From NCBI GenBank assembly GCA_014706295.1, contig JACSVZ010000007.1:48002975-48066974 (forward strand): 64,000 bases of DNA, in the 5' to 3' direction. The notes under the pieces are model-generated. The model made no database searches. It had not been told where the DNA came from and saw nothing but the letters and a program-made list of their open reading frames with translations. Source of the stretch: Lycocorax pyrrhopterus obiensis (lineage: Eukaryota > Chordata > Aves > Passeriformes > Paradisaeidae). A program made the translations under genes and the position numbers. Below, piece after piece: positions 1 through 11,180 of this stretch (positions within the stretch are counted from its first letter, which is position 1; each line of letters begins with the position of its first letter).

Positions 1-1968
1 TCTCTCCCTCTTTTCCAAAATGAAGCAAAATTAAATAATCATGCTGCATGCTTTAAAGCTGTGGTGAGTTGATGCTAGCCAGCAGCTAAGCATCCACACA
101 ACCAGACCCAGCACAAAAACCACCTTTAAACTTCCAAAGTATCCTATAGATTTATACACTTCTGTATCAACAGAAGCTGACTGCAACTTTTCTCCTCAAA
201 TTATTTTATCTCTGTGCATTGTATAGAGACAAGTTCTGAAACAGTATTTCCATACGTCTTGCATAGCGATGACACTATTGACACCTTCAGGAGTAGGAGT
301 CTCCCAGGAGTACATGACAGAGCAGCTCCCTCCTCCACCCTAGTGCTCCAGAAATAGACAAGTCATTGCTAGAAAGCATTTTTCAGAAAGCAAGATTTTT
401 CTAAACACTGAATATGGAGAAGAGAACAAGGAGGGGAGAAGCAACTTATTCCTACTAAACTGAATTTCAGAAGCTTAAAAAGACAAACAAGGTTGAGAAT
501 TTTTAAAATAAAAGTGAGAATTGGTATTTCATAAAGCTTTATGATCAGGATTAAAATCAAAGTTGCTTATTACGCTACATTAGACAGTTCTTTGTCTAGT
601 TTAGACAAATGTGTTTATTCCTCAAACTACCTTTAAATAACGATCCCTCAGGCATACATGTTCTCAACCTTTACAAAAGAAATCTAGACCTAGCTATGTA
701 AATATATTGAATAAATGTGTCCCACTTCCTTTCCCCTTACCTTTTCCTCTTCCACACTTAAATGTAGCAACACCTAGCGAGACAACTATGTTTTCCAGCA
801 GCTCTTTTACTTCTTCTTGAAAGAAGGAAACTACAGTCCCTTCGGTTTCTGTAGCTATCAAGAGACCGCCTTTTTTTTTTTCTCTCCTCCTCCTCCTCCT
901 CCCGCCCTTCCCACCCCCCCCTCCCAAGCAGCAGTGATAGCTGTATTCCTCTGGGGCTACTCCCCCGACCCCAAGACCGAGGGACAGCGGGGCAGGAGGC
1001 AGAACGAGACCGAGGAGACCCAGCACCACCACCGGCCTTTCACATCGGCCCATTCGAGAATGTCAACTACATTAACCCGGCGAGCAGCTCCCTCAAACTT
1101 TTGCAGTGAACAGCATCATATGCTTACTCTTACTTCATCATGGAGAAAAAGATGATGACAGAAAAGGAATGAAGCACACGGGTTAATAGCACCTTCATTG
1201 TTAATCAATACAAAGAATATACATTCTGATTATGTTTTACACGCACTTCTAAATTAACATTAAAATTTAGATTTACTGCAGTGTTCAAGTTGCCTGGAAA
1301 CTTCTGAGAAGCAGAGAATCCCTATTAAAAAGAAATAAAGCTCTTCCCCAACACAACAACCTACAACGGAGCATTTCTGTTGTTATCTTTAAAGGTCATA
1401 TATATTTCACATGTTGAACTACTTCTCCAGAGGGTCGTCAAGTAACTACCGAGCTACAAAAAGATTCATAGACTGAAAACCCAGATAACTCCGCGGTTAC
1501 GTGTTGGCACATTCCCCTCCCTACAATTCCGGCATTTCACCGAGGTCAGAGAAAAGCTGTCATATAAAACGACTTCATTTAGGACTGGAACAAACCGCCC
1601 CCCCAAAACAGCCATAGGAGTCAGTCAAACACACAATTAAAAAGAAAAATGTCTAAAAGAGAGCCTGGCTACCCTTTATCTCCTTCAAAAGCGTCAAATA
1701 CCACCGGGAAGTGGGACAGGGGAGTCACACATAGAGCAGAACTCGAAGTGAAATACTTTTTTCAGAAATAAGAGAAGGCCCCCTCCCCGCCCCCATCGTA
1801 CACGCTCCTGCCCTTATCTTCCAGATCATCCTCTTTTTCCCCCCACACTGAGATTTCCCTACTGCTCCCAACCAACTCTCTCGGAGCTCCCTCCTCAGCA
1901 GTGTTTTCTCCGGCCCGGCCCCCCCGGGCCCCTCCGCCCCCGCGCGACCCCCGGGCGCGCCCGCTCAC
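1..1968 (-). other. RPS6KA5: RPS6KA5 intron 1 (5' part)
   Basis: This stretch lies downstream, on the minus strand, of the splice donor that ends the first RPS6KA5 coding exon at 1969. No further RPS6KA5 exon is recognisable, so exon 2 is presumably beyond the left edge. The DNA is ordinary AT-rich intron up to about 1.75 kb and then grades into the CpG island. The one obvious structure is a long pyrimidine tract at 868-925. Open frames here are short and biased (for example an Arg/Lys/Gly-rich one on the minus strand at 694-1053) and are not credible genes. Confidence 0.75.
868..925. repeat. Homopyrimidine tract, T-run then (TCC)n then C-runs
   Basis: About 58 bases are almost purely pyrimidine on the plus strand: eleven or more T, then TCTCTCC, then TCC triplets, then C-rich runs. 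It lies inside RPS6KA5 intron 1, about 1.1 kb from the start codon, and is purine-rich in that gene's sense strand. Such tracts are prone to length change and to triplex (H-DNA) formation. Any function is inference. Confidence 0.8.
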
Positions 1969-2032
1969 CGTTCCTCAGCTCGTGCTTCACCGTGAGGAGC
2001 GGCAGCTCCGCTTCCCCCGAGGGTCCCTCCAT
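1969..2032 (-). CDS. RPS6KA5: RPS6KA5 (MSK1) coding exon 1, N-terminal 21 codons
   Basis: RPS6KA5 is a nuclear serine/threonine kinase with two kinase domains, activated by ERK and p38, that phosphorylates CREB and histone H3. Only the N-terminal tail before the first kinase domain is in this window. The minus strand reads MEGPSGEAELP followed by LLTVKHELRN, which matches the LLTVKHELR segment near the N-terminus of vertebrate MSK1 as I know it. The ATG at 2032-2030 has G at -3 and G at +4. The exon ends at a consensus donor (AACG|GTGAGC, intron from 1968) after 64 nt, so it is phase 1. The frame stays open upstream to a further ATG at 2245, so a longer N-terminus is formally possible, but the family's usual start fits 2032. 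The rest of the gene is off the left edge. Confidence 0.88.
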
Positions 2033-2200
2033 GTCCTCACGGGCGGCTCCCCGCCCCTGCCGCTCCCGTGAGTGTGAGCGCGGCGGCGGGAAGATGTCAC
2101 CTGGCCCGAGACGGGTTCTATTTTCCAGGGGCGCTCCGGGGCAGAGGAGCCATGCAGGCGCGCTGGGGGCTGCCGCTCTCCCCTCCGCCTTGTGGAAAAC

Positions 2201-2212
2201 GGGGGGGGGGGG
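2201..2212 (+). repeat. 12-G homopolymer run
   Basis: Twelve consecutive G lie between short A runs inside the CpG island, about 170 bp upstream of the RPS6KA5 start codon, probably in its 5' UTR or core promoter. It is likely to vary in length between individuals and is a common assembly-error site. Confidence 0.9.
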
Positions 2213-2370
2213 AGAAAACCCCAAACCTACACCACCCAACAACAAACAGTTATTAAAATCTAGGGAGGCACAAGCGCGACGGCTTCCCTCCCCCGGCGCT
2301 CAGAGCCAGCCCATGTCCTTGCGGCTCCCCTCCCCCGGGCTCCGGCCGCCCTCCCCGCCCCACAGCGGGG

Positions 2371-2430
2371 AGCGGAGCCGAGCCCCGCCGAGCCGAGCGG
2401 ACCCGAGGGGAGCCGAGCGGAGCCGAGCTC
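2371..2430. repeat. GC-rich minisatellite, GAGCC/GAGCG units
   Basis: About 60 bp is built from imperfect five- to ten-base units GAGCC and GAGCG. It lies in the CpG island 340-400 bp upstream of the RPS6KA5 start codon, close to where the two promoters should meet. It probably arose by slippage. Any effect on transcription is speculative. Confidence 0.7.
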
Positions 2431-2802
2431 GGCCGGGATAGGCTGAACGACACGGGGGGCGGAGGTGGAGGCGCCGCGGGGAGCGGCTCCTACTCAGGCG
2501 CTCGCGCCCCCTCCCTCCCCGGGCCGGGCGCTCATTGGCCGCGCGCGCCCGCGAGCCCCGGCGGCCGTCGGGCAGAGAACGTTCCCCGCGCGCCGCCCCC
2601 GCCCTTCCGCCGAGCGCCGCGTGCCCCCATTGGCTCGGCGGCTGCGCCAACCGCCGGCTCCGCCCCCCGTCTTCCCCCCGGCCCCTCTACTCCCTGATCT
2701 TGTTTGTAAACATTCCCGCCCGCCTCTCCCGCTGCCCCCCCCGACCCCCGCGGGAGGGCGGGCGCTGGGCTGCCGACAGGGAAGGGAAGGCGCTGATTGA
2801 CC

Positions 2803-2824
2803 ATTGGAGCTGGCAATCACATGA
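2803..2824 (+). promoter_or_regulatory. ATTGG box followed by TCACATGA element
   Basis: An inverted CCAAT box (ATTGG, 2803-2807) sits ten bases before TCACATGA (2817-2824). The latter has the M-box/E-box form known to bind MITF/TFE-type bHLH-zipper factors. Both lie on the DGLUCY side of the CpG island and could belong to its core promoter. Only the motif matches are visible; factor binding is inference. Confidence 0.4.
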
Positions 2825-2829
2825 GGGAG

Positions 2830-3160
2830 CGGTCATGGCGCCCTTCCTCGCGGTACGGGCTCGTTCCACCGTCCTCGAAGGGGGGAGCAGCCGTGGGCTG
2901 ACCCACTCGCAGGGGCGGCGGGGGGGAAACTGTGCTACAGCGTGGCGAGGGGGATGCGGCAGCGGGATGGGAAGGGGGATATCCCCGCGGGGGGATGCGG
3001 CGGGGCAGGGAGCAGCGAGGCACAGCCGGGGGCGGGAGGGATTCCTGCAAGGCCCCGGCCGCCCGCCCGCTGAGCTCCCGCCTCCCCGCACGGGAGGCGC
3101 GGGCGGTGCGTGCGGACTCGCAGCGGCGGCGCGGCCGGGCTGAAGCGCTGCGGCACATCG
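2830..3160 (+). other. DGLUCY: Candidate non-coding first exon of DGLUCY
   Basis: The first coding exon of DGLUCY begins at a splice acceptor (25606|25607), so at least one 5' UTR exon must lie upstream, most plausibly in the CpG island. The best donor-like site I see on the plus strand is CATCG|GTATGT, with GT at 3161-3162. The 5' end given here is arbitrary because no start site can be read from sequence. Other donor-like sites exist (for example AAG|GTGGGA near 3464), so this exon is a proposal only. Confidence 0.3.
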
Positions 3161-6100
3161 GTATGTCCGCCTGCAGCCCGCGGCCGTGCGCCCCGCGCTC
3201 GGGTCACCGAGCTCTGGGGCCCCACAACACAGGGGCGCGGGTGGCGGGGCCCGGGTCACGCGTGATGGCGCCTTCGCCCTTAGCCGGGGCCGTGGCTTGG
3301 GCTGGGGTGCAGGCGGCGAGCGGAGCCGCCTCTTGGGAGGTCGAAGAGGCCGCATGTACTAGAAGTTCAACCAACCTTGGTGATCGCTGGAAAAGCGCAC
3401 GGCCTGGTGGGTTATGGGTTATGGCAGCTCAGGAGGTGCCTGGCAGGGGCTTGCTTGTCATAAGGTGGGAGTGGGCGAAGTTGCTGGGTAGGTACATCCG
3501 TGTGCCCGGTTCACCTTGCCCTGCCTGGGGCGCGTTCATCTGGTCCCTTCAGCTGCGAGGGAGACCCTGTCCTCACATCGGGCTTTGGTTGCGTTGTTGA
3601 AGGAGATAAGGTTCAAAACACGTCGGATCTGTTCATCTCAGTTAAGCCTCTCAGTCTGTTATGTTTTGGAGGCAATCTCGTATATCTAAAGCTGCCCTCA
3701 TTTCCTTGAGACAGATAACGCAAATGACTTTTCTCTCCGTTTCTTATTTACAGTAATTTCTTACTTGTTGCTCTTGAATGCCACTGCTTCTATCCTTACA
3801 CACAAGATAATTCACAATGCCATCTCAGCAGCAGTGTTCACATAGAGTCTTAATTCAGTTACATCAAAGATCAGTGAAATAAAATGTCTTATGTTAATCC
3901 TGTATTCACTTTCCAGTATTAAATATTAAGTGTGTTTGTACACATATATATAAAAAAATGCATGTACATGTATACATTTCTACAGTTTCCTATGAAGAGA
4001 TTGAGTTGGACTATTTAAAGTTGGTGAGAGCTTTCTACTCCATAATTGTTTATATACCAAACCTCAGGTTTAGGGTGCCTTTGCAATTGGTTGTCATCCC
4101 AGAAATTGAAAATACTGCCTAAAGGTTTCATAGTATTTTTGGTAAAACTTTTGAAGGTTCCCCAGCAAGTACTGCAGCTGTTCTGTTGAGGTATCTCCCT
4201 GTAGCATATGGTACACACATAACTCCACCAAGAATGTCCGTCCAGTTACTGCCTTTCCAACAGTATTATATCAAGACTATAAATATAGAAAGTCTGATCA
4301 CGGGAGATGTTTTCGAACTGGAAAATAATTGATTCCCTAACTTTTGTCACTTGGTTCTAGAAGCGTCACTATTGCAGAGAAAGTAAATATTATATCAGTA
4401 TAATATTAAACTATAAAAGGTCAAGTGGGAATATTACACTGATTAAATTAAGTTTTTGCATCTTTGTAACTGATGGCTCCCCTGTACAGTTAGTGGGGAC
4501 TGTGAAATTTACTTCATCATTCCAAGACATAACAACCACTTCTGATTATTCCATGTCCCAGATACGAGATTTTAAAGAGACTAGTACTATATTTCATCCA
4601 ATGGCTCTACTAGCCTACACTTGGGCTAACTGTCCCTGGCAGCCTCAGAAGAGAGAAGCTGAAATCCGACTCCATTTACTAGCGCTCAGTGTGAGGGGTA
4701 TTGGCATTGAATCCAGTAGTTAATAGTCTTGGTTTCAGATGTTCATAGCTTGACAGACTGTATCTGCTTATTTGCCTCAGGCTGAAAATTTCTCCTTCCA
4801 AATTTCAGCTGAAACAGCTTTAAAAAATGAGGCAATAACCCTAAAATACCAAACCAAGAATACTGATTCATGCTGACTATGCGTATAACAAGATACAGTG
4901 ATTACTGCGTATATTTCAGTTTAAGATGTGACTGGGCTTGCAAAGTACTACTACATGAACTGAAAGTTCTTTGTTGTCATTGAGGGATCCCCTAATTTAC
5001 TTGCAACATGGTCATTGCATTTAAAAAAAGTTGGGATTTTTTACATTACAGTTTCTCTGGTGTTAAAATGTTTTTGCAGTGGGATTCTTGTGTCATATCC
5101 AGAAACAGCAAAGCAGCCCTACTGAATGCTTGGAAAGAATCCTGCCTTTTGACAGACAAAAGAGCTATATTTGCAGTGAAATCCTAAATCTTCTGTCAGT
5201 AGTCCATGAATACAAGACTATGCTCAAGTTTTCCTTTCACCTGAACCTTTGGGAGCAAAAAGGGCTAGACTTGGTCATGTTCTTGACATAAGAGTAGATG
5301 TACCTTCAGTGGAATGGTCCAGCCGTAGCGGGCTGGTTACATTGTCTCCATCACACTTACCTCAGAAGCAGTATCACACGGCTTTGTAGGTGACTGTAAA
5401 AGGCCAGAGTTCTGTCAACCTTAAGGGTAGATAGGAATTACAGATAGGTGGAAATATACAGGCTACATCTGTACCAGAAAATAAGACTGATAAGGATTCA
5501 TTCTGTAGGAGTCCGGGAAGTGGCACGACATAGCGTGGTGCAGCTAAATTCTTTCCCCTTCAAAACAGTGGCTTTTTTTTTTTTTGACTGCCTCCTGGAT
5601 TTGTAGGGACTGCATACCATTACTGAGCTATGCTAGCCTCCAACTTGTACAAAGACATTGCTTGAAAGAATACTAGTCAGGGACCCAACCATTCCTGGAA
5701 GCATGCCGGCAGTCAGAAGCACAGATAGTCATGTGCCAGCGCTCAGATTGTGCCTTTGTCCCATTTAAATCACTAACACAGACAGTCACAGAGTCAGATG
5801 AGGGAGGAAATTTGGCTCCCTGCAGCTAAAGCAGTATGAGAAAGTACAGGAACAGTGATGGGCTGTAGACCCAGAGGGAGTACAGACTGATCTGCAAGAG
5901 ATTTCTTTATAGTTTGGAGAAGTAAAACCACCCTTGGTATGTTAACTGTGCTTTTAGAAGTGCAATTTAACTGACCGAAAGTGTTACTTGCATTTAAATA
6001 CATTTGTGTGTATGCTGCAACACTGAAAAAACCCACTATTTGTATAATATGTATTCAATAAATTACCTCTCTGGCATTAAAAGGAAAAATATTTGATGTT

Positions 6101-9100
6101 TAAATGAATAAAAGCTACAGGGCAGTGCAGAGCTACTCTTGCTCCATAGCGTGACTGTGTTGTTCTGGCTTTTTTTTAAGTAGCATTTTCATATTCATCT
6201 GCATGATAAGAGCAACCTGACAGGTCAGTCAGCCAACAGGTCAGTGTTTGGACTGAGCATGTGCTGTGACTTTGGGAATATGGAGTAACACCATTCTAAA
6301 GACAGATGTCCCTTCTCTACCCCACAACACAACTGTTCAAAAATATGTGTATTTACTTGCCATTCCTAATTGTGAAAAGACGGAGGAAAAAAATGCTGTG
6401 GGAAATTCCCACACAGAAAGATATTATTGAACTTCATTAAAGAGCAAGTGTCACAACATTTTCGGTTTGGTTCTAAAAGACGTGGTGTGCCAAGCTGGTT
6501 GGAGGGCTGAGGTGAAATCCAAATGCTCAGTGTACAGACTTCTGAGAGGAAATGAGAGAGAAAAAGAAGGACATGAGTGCTAGAGTTGCATACTTCCAGG
6601 GTGCCAGGGCCTCACAATTTTGAGGTATTTGGTTTACTTTCTTTCTGAAGGGGAGCTGCTTATGGAAATTGTAGTTCCTATGGGGCTAAAGTTGAAAGTG
6701 TCTGGTGCTTTCTTAGGGTCATTGAATTGTTACAGAAATAGGTGTTATTTTCAAAGGACAAATTTTGGAAAGCCCGATGATACAAAATGTTCCCCTTAAT
6801 CACTCCATGGAGAACATTTGCACAGCAGGGGGAAAAAAGCATCAAATTTTGGAAACCACAAAATTAATTTAGGGAAGTTACTCACTGTGAAAAACAAACA
6901 TGACATGAAACAGCTTTTGTGTGAGATTTTAGTACAGTATTAGTTCTAGTTTTTAGTTTGTATGTATTCTCTGATTTTTATCTTTTGTTTAATCTGATTC
7001 TTTAATTGAACATTCTGTGCTTGATAACTGTCAGAAAAGTGGACTGGGTAGGTATATTTGCTGTTTAAAGTATTTTTTATGAAACTGCTCTGAGCAACAG
7101 TTTTATCTCTCTAAAACCACTTAATGTTTTACCATGAAAGGAGAAGTTATGCTAAGCATCCAAGTCTAATAATTCTCATAACGGAAGTGGTACAACTCTG
7201 TCAGGAAGTGGATCATTTCTTGAAAGAGTGCATTTAAGTGTTACTGCTTCTAGGGTCCTGTTTCAGTTAGTATTAATTTCTTCACTAAAAAGTCATTTAT
7301 CTTTTTCTTCAGTCACTGTACAGTTGCAGCTTCTCTTATTAGAGGCAGCACTTTACAAAGTTTAATTGCTAAAAGTCTACATGGTTATAGAAGAGAAAAA
7401 AATAAAAATAATTGTCAGGTTTCTCAGTTTCTGATGAGGAAAAGGAAAATGAATGAATGCTGTCCAGAGGGGAGAGAAAGCAGCACTAGCCATTAAAACA
7501 GAAATAGGGGGTTATTTTACTTTTTGAACTGCTAAAGCTGCTTAAGTTAGGCAGAAATGGAATTTCTGTTTAATAGAAAGAATTGACTTTTGGATCCTAA
7601 TCCTCACTCACAATAGTTTGAATTTTTTTTTCAGATTTGTTGGAGGGAACACAGAGAACTGTTACACATAATGTTGTCATTAAACCTCAGTAATACTGTC
7701 TGAGTAAACTTCAAGTCCTTTTCAAAACCTGCATGTAAATTCTCACTATTTTGAAAATTTACTGTCAATTTTGGAAAAGGGGACTTTAGATAGGAGAAGT
7801 TAATCAAGGTGATCTGAAAACTAGTGATGATGAAATTAAAACTTTTAACTCATTATGAAGATTGTGAATACATTCTGATAGTTGCAGAAGTTATGGTTCT
7901 GCTTTCCTACTCCAGAGAAGGAAGCATAAACATGAGGGAAAAAAGTGTTTAAATGGCAGACCTTAAAGCTCTGCATTGTAGTTCTTAAAGAAAGCCTGCA
8001 GAAAAAGAGATAAGTAAAAAGAAGTGCCACATAAAATGAAGGGGGAAAGAATTTTTGAAAACTGTAAATAAAAAATAATAAATTCATTTCCATAACTTTT
8101 CTTCTAATGATGTATTTAAAGATATTGCATCTGTTAAATTACCACAGAGCAAAAAGATTTAATGAAGTGAACAATATTACAGAGGTTCATTTTCCTTTAT
8201 CTTGAGAAAAGTTGTATGATTATTGATTTTGAACCTACTCTTTTAAATTTAGAAACAGAAGATGTCTCCATGAATTGAAATAACAGAAGAGAAAAATCTG
8301 GAAACCAATGGATAAACTAAGAGAATATGTTTCAAACTCAGTTGGTGTATCTCCTGGAGTTTGAAAGGAACTTGGAGCTCCTCAGAAAAAGTAGAAAAAC
8401 TCCCATTAGTTTCAACTACTATATCAGGTGACTGGAAGGCACGTCTTAACATAGAGTATTATTATATTTTATATTATAATACAACATGATTTAATACAAG
8501 CAGCATTACAACTACAAACATCTTTAAAAGGACAAGGAAAATGTTTTGATGGAAGTTTTGAAAGATTATGCTTAGTTTTAAAGAACAAAAAGAAATTAAA
8601 ATTTATTACAAGACCAGTATATAAATATGTTTCCATGAACACGGCCTAGGTATAAAATACTATTGTGAAAAATCAAGTAGCAAAAGCTATAATAGTGGTT
8701 TACAAATTTTCAATACATCCAAAAGATGGAGATTTTTAATTTTACCTGCATAATTGACACTGGCACTGCAAATTTTATGACTTGGGACTAGAGCTAACAG
8801 GTAACTGGTATTGAAGCAATTCTATGATTTTTTTACTATTTTTCTTAAATTTTTCATCCCATACTGATTTATTTAGATACAGGATGCAAACTAGGGTATC
8901 TCTAGCTCAGCATTGCTGTCTCCAGTGCTGGCCAGGAGCAGCTGTGTAGTGTCATGACAGTCTGTGGTTTAACACTGCAGTCTCTGAATAAAGACCTCCA
9001 TTTGTTTACTTTGACTTTGCCATTTGCTAGTTTCATCTGATGACCCATAATGATTTAGTTACAAAAGAGAGTGAAGAATTGTTACCTTTTACTTCCCTCC

Positions 9101-10001
9101 ATGGTTTTGTTTCATCTGTCCCTGTTTCATAGGCAAACCCAGGATATGAAGCAGTAGCTTCACTGCCTCAAAATATCCAGTAAAATATTTACTGTAGATA
9201 ATCTGCTGTAGAGGTTATGCACCAGGCACTTTGAGTTCTTTGAGCTTTCAGTAATCCATGGACAGCCTCATTTATTTAATTTTTCTTAGGTAGAGAGGAC
9301 TTCTAGGGGAAACCTAGATTATTTAAATGTTAGAACACTCAGTTTTAATATATCTTTTTTCTTCTCTAATGTAGAGTGTTTGCTGTGACAGTCTTTGAAG
9401 AGGATGTCAAGCTCCAGTTGGTCAGAAGGCATTTTACACTCCTTTTGTAAATTCCTCAGGATTTGCATTTTCTCTGAAGTGTTAGACTTCTATGCAAGTA
9501 AGTGCCCCATTAAGCAATTTTCCTTTAACTGGCATTTATTAAGCGGGGCTAAGAGTGAGGTTTAGCATCCTCCTTCTTACAACATGTCACATGCAAGCTT
9601 ACTTTTCTGTTGTGACTGCTTCTTAATGTATTGATGGGGAACATGACAGCAATGCAGATTATTGACATTGTAAATAACTCCATTAACTTTGAGGTATTTC
9701 AACCCCCTCACCCCCCAGCACTTTCAAGATTTAATGAAGATTTATACTAGTACCACATCTCTCTCAATTTTTAAAAGAACACATTCCTATTCAAGGATTT
9801 TATTCCAAACCAAACCCTGATTACAGATTTACTGTGGTAAATTATTTGCTTCCCGTTCAACTCATTATTACCTTCCTGCAACTCTAGTGAGATGCATCTT
9901 CAAATTGGAAGTCAGATGAGGCAAATGCCACAAATTACTAGTAATATGCAGAGAAGTTAGTGTATGCCTTTGATTAAATCACTTGTTCTCTGAGTAACCA
10001 T

Positions 10002-10583
10002 CTTGCTTTAACCCCAGTCAGCAGCCAAACCCCAACCAGCTGCTCACTCACTGCCCCACCAGCAGGACTAGGGACAGAATTGGAAGGGCAAAAGCTGGAA
10101 AGCTCATGGGTTGAGATAAAGACAGTTTAATAGAGAAAGCACAAGCCACACACACAAGCAAAGCAAAATAAGGAATTGATTCACTTCTTCCCATGGGCAG
10201 GCAGGTGTTCAGCCGTCTCCAGGAGAGTAGGGCCCCATCACAGGTAATGGTGACTTGGGGAGATGAAATCTATCATTCCAAATGTCCTCTCCTTCCTCCT
10301 TCTCCCCCTCACTTTATATGCTGAACATGGTGTCATACGGTCTGGAATATCCCTTTGGTCAGTTTGGGTGACTTGTCCTGGCTGTATCTCTTCCCATGCA
10401 CCTCTAATTTCCTTGCCAGTGTGGCAGTGGGAAGAGCGAAAAAGGCCTTGGCTCTGTGCAAGCCCTGCTCAGCAATAACAAAAACATCTCTATTACCATC
10501 GTTGTGTTCAGCCAAATCCAAAACACAGCCCTATACCAGCTGCTGTGAAGAAAATTAACTCTACCCCAGCCAAAACCAGTTGT
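10002..10583 (-). mobile_element. Solo LTR, ERVL-like avian family, degraded ends
   Basis: About 580 bp resembles the common bird LTR that starts TGTCCTGGTTTCGGCTGGG and ends in CTGGGGCTAAACCACA. Here the minus strand begins near 10583 (CTGGTTTTGGCTGGGG) and ends near 10002. A TATA-like element is on the minus strand opposite TTTATATG near 10315, which sets the orientation. The element is antisense to DGLUCY. The terminal bases have diverged and I see no convincing target-site duplication, so it is an old copy. No internal viral genes adjoin it. Family assignment is from memory. Confidence 0.72.
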
Positions 10584-10969
10584 AAGGCCCCAAACAACTT
10601 GATGGGACTTTTAACAGGGCTTACAGTTGTTCATGTACTTTGAGTTAGATGCATAGGAGAAATACTGACAAGGTACTTTCAAGAGATCAACAAAAAAGAC
10701 TTTACCGGCAACTTTAGAAAATCAAAGAACTTTGGCAAAAAGTTTAGAGCAGCATTCACTCAACATAAACAACTTCTCAAAGTATTAACTTAGCCCATTT
10801 AACTTAGCAAACTCAAAGCTATTTTAAGTTACTAAAAATTCTAACGAGGGAATCAGAAGAAAAAAATAAAGATACTGAAAAGAACAAATATAGCTACCAA
10901 CTCCTGAGTTCCAGCAGTGTTCAACTGATAGAAATTCCAAGAGGAGGTAGGTCAAGACATGTATGTGTC

Positions 10970-11180
10970 TTCTGTTTGGCCCTAAGTACCCCTTGGCCTT
11001 CCCGGGTCCTTTCCCCAGGTGGGACTTCTGGTTATTTGGCCACTCAGGAGCTGGGTTGGGAGCTCCAAGGGCAGGTGTGGAGCATTGCCTCAGGTGTGTC
11101 AGGGATTGGGGGTCACTGCAGGGCAGGGATACAGTCCCGGGGGGTTACATGGGGCAGGGAAAGGCCTGACCTGCCTCTTA
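10970..11180. other. GC-richer intronic patch, unidentified
   Basis: About 200 bp has runs such as CCCGGG and GGGG, clearly richer in GC than its flanks and lying about 400 bp right of the ERVL-like LTR. Three short overlapping open frames on the plus strand reflect the composition. It could be leftover repeat sequence or a small regulatory island. I cannot tell which. Confidence 0.35.

Larger units (their letters stand above)
1895..3350. promoter_or_regulatory. CpG island, bidirectional RPS6KA5/DGLUCY promoter
   Basis: About 1.4 kb is very GC-rich with frequent CpG, in sharp contrast to the AT-rich sequence on both sides. RPS6KA5 reads left from it (start codon at 2032) and DGLUCY reads right. 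ATTGG (inverted CCAAT) elements are visible at 2534-2538, 2629-2633 and 2803-2807, and a palindrome-like TCACATGA (M-box/E-box type) at 2817-2824. No strong TATA box is seen, as is usual for CpG-island promoters. A 12-G run is at 2201-2212 and a GAGCC/GAGCG minisatellite at 2371-2430. The transcription starts cannot be placed from sequence alone. Long open frames on both strands here are a by-product of GC content. Confidence 0.85.

Noticed and set aside
694..1053. 119-codon minus-strand frame with Gly/Arg/Lys runs
   Set aside because: It is produced by the pyrimidine tract read in reverse and has a low-complexity core with no domain.
2687..3355. 222-codon open frames on both strands in the CpG island
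   Set aside because: They are Pro/Arg/Gly/Ala-rich shadows produced by GC content, overlap each other on opposite strands and match no family I know.
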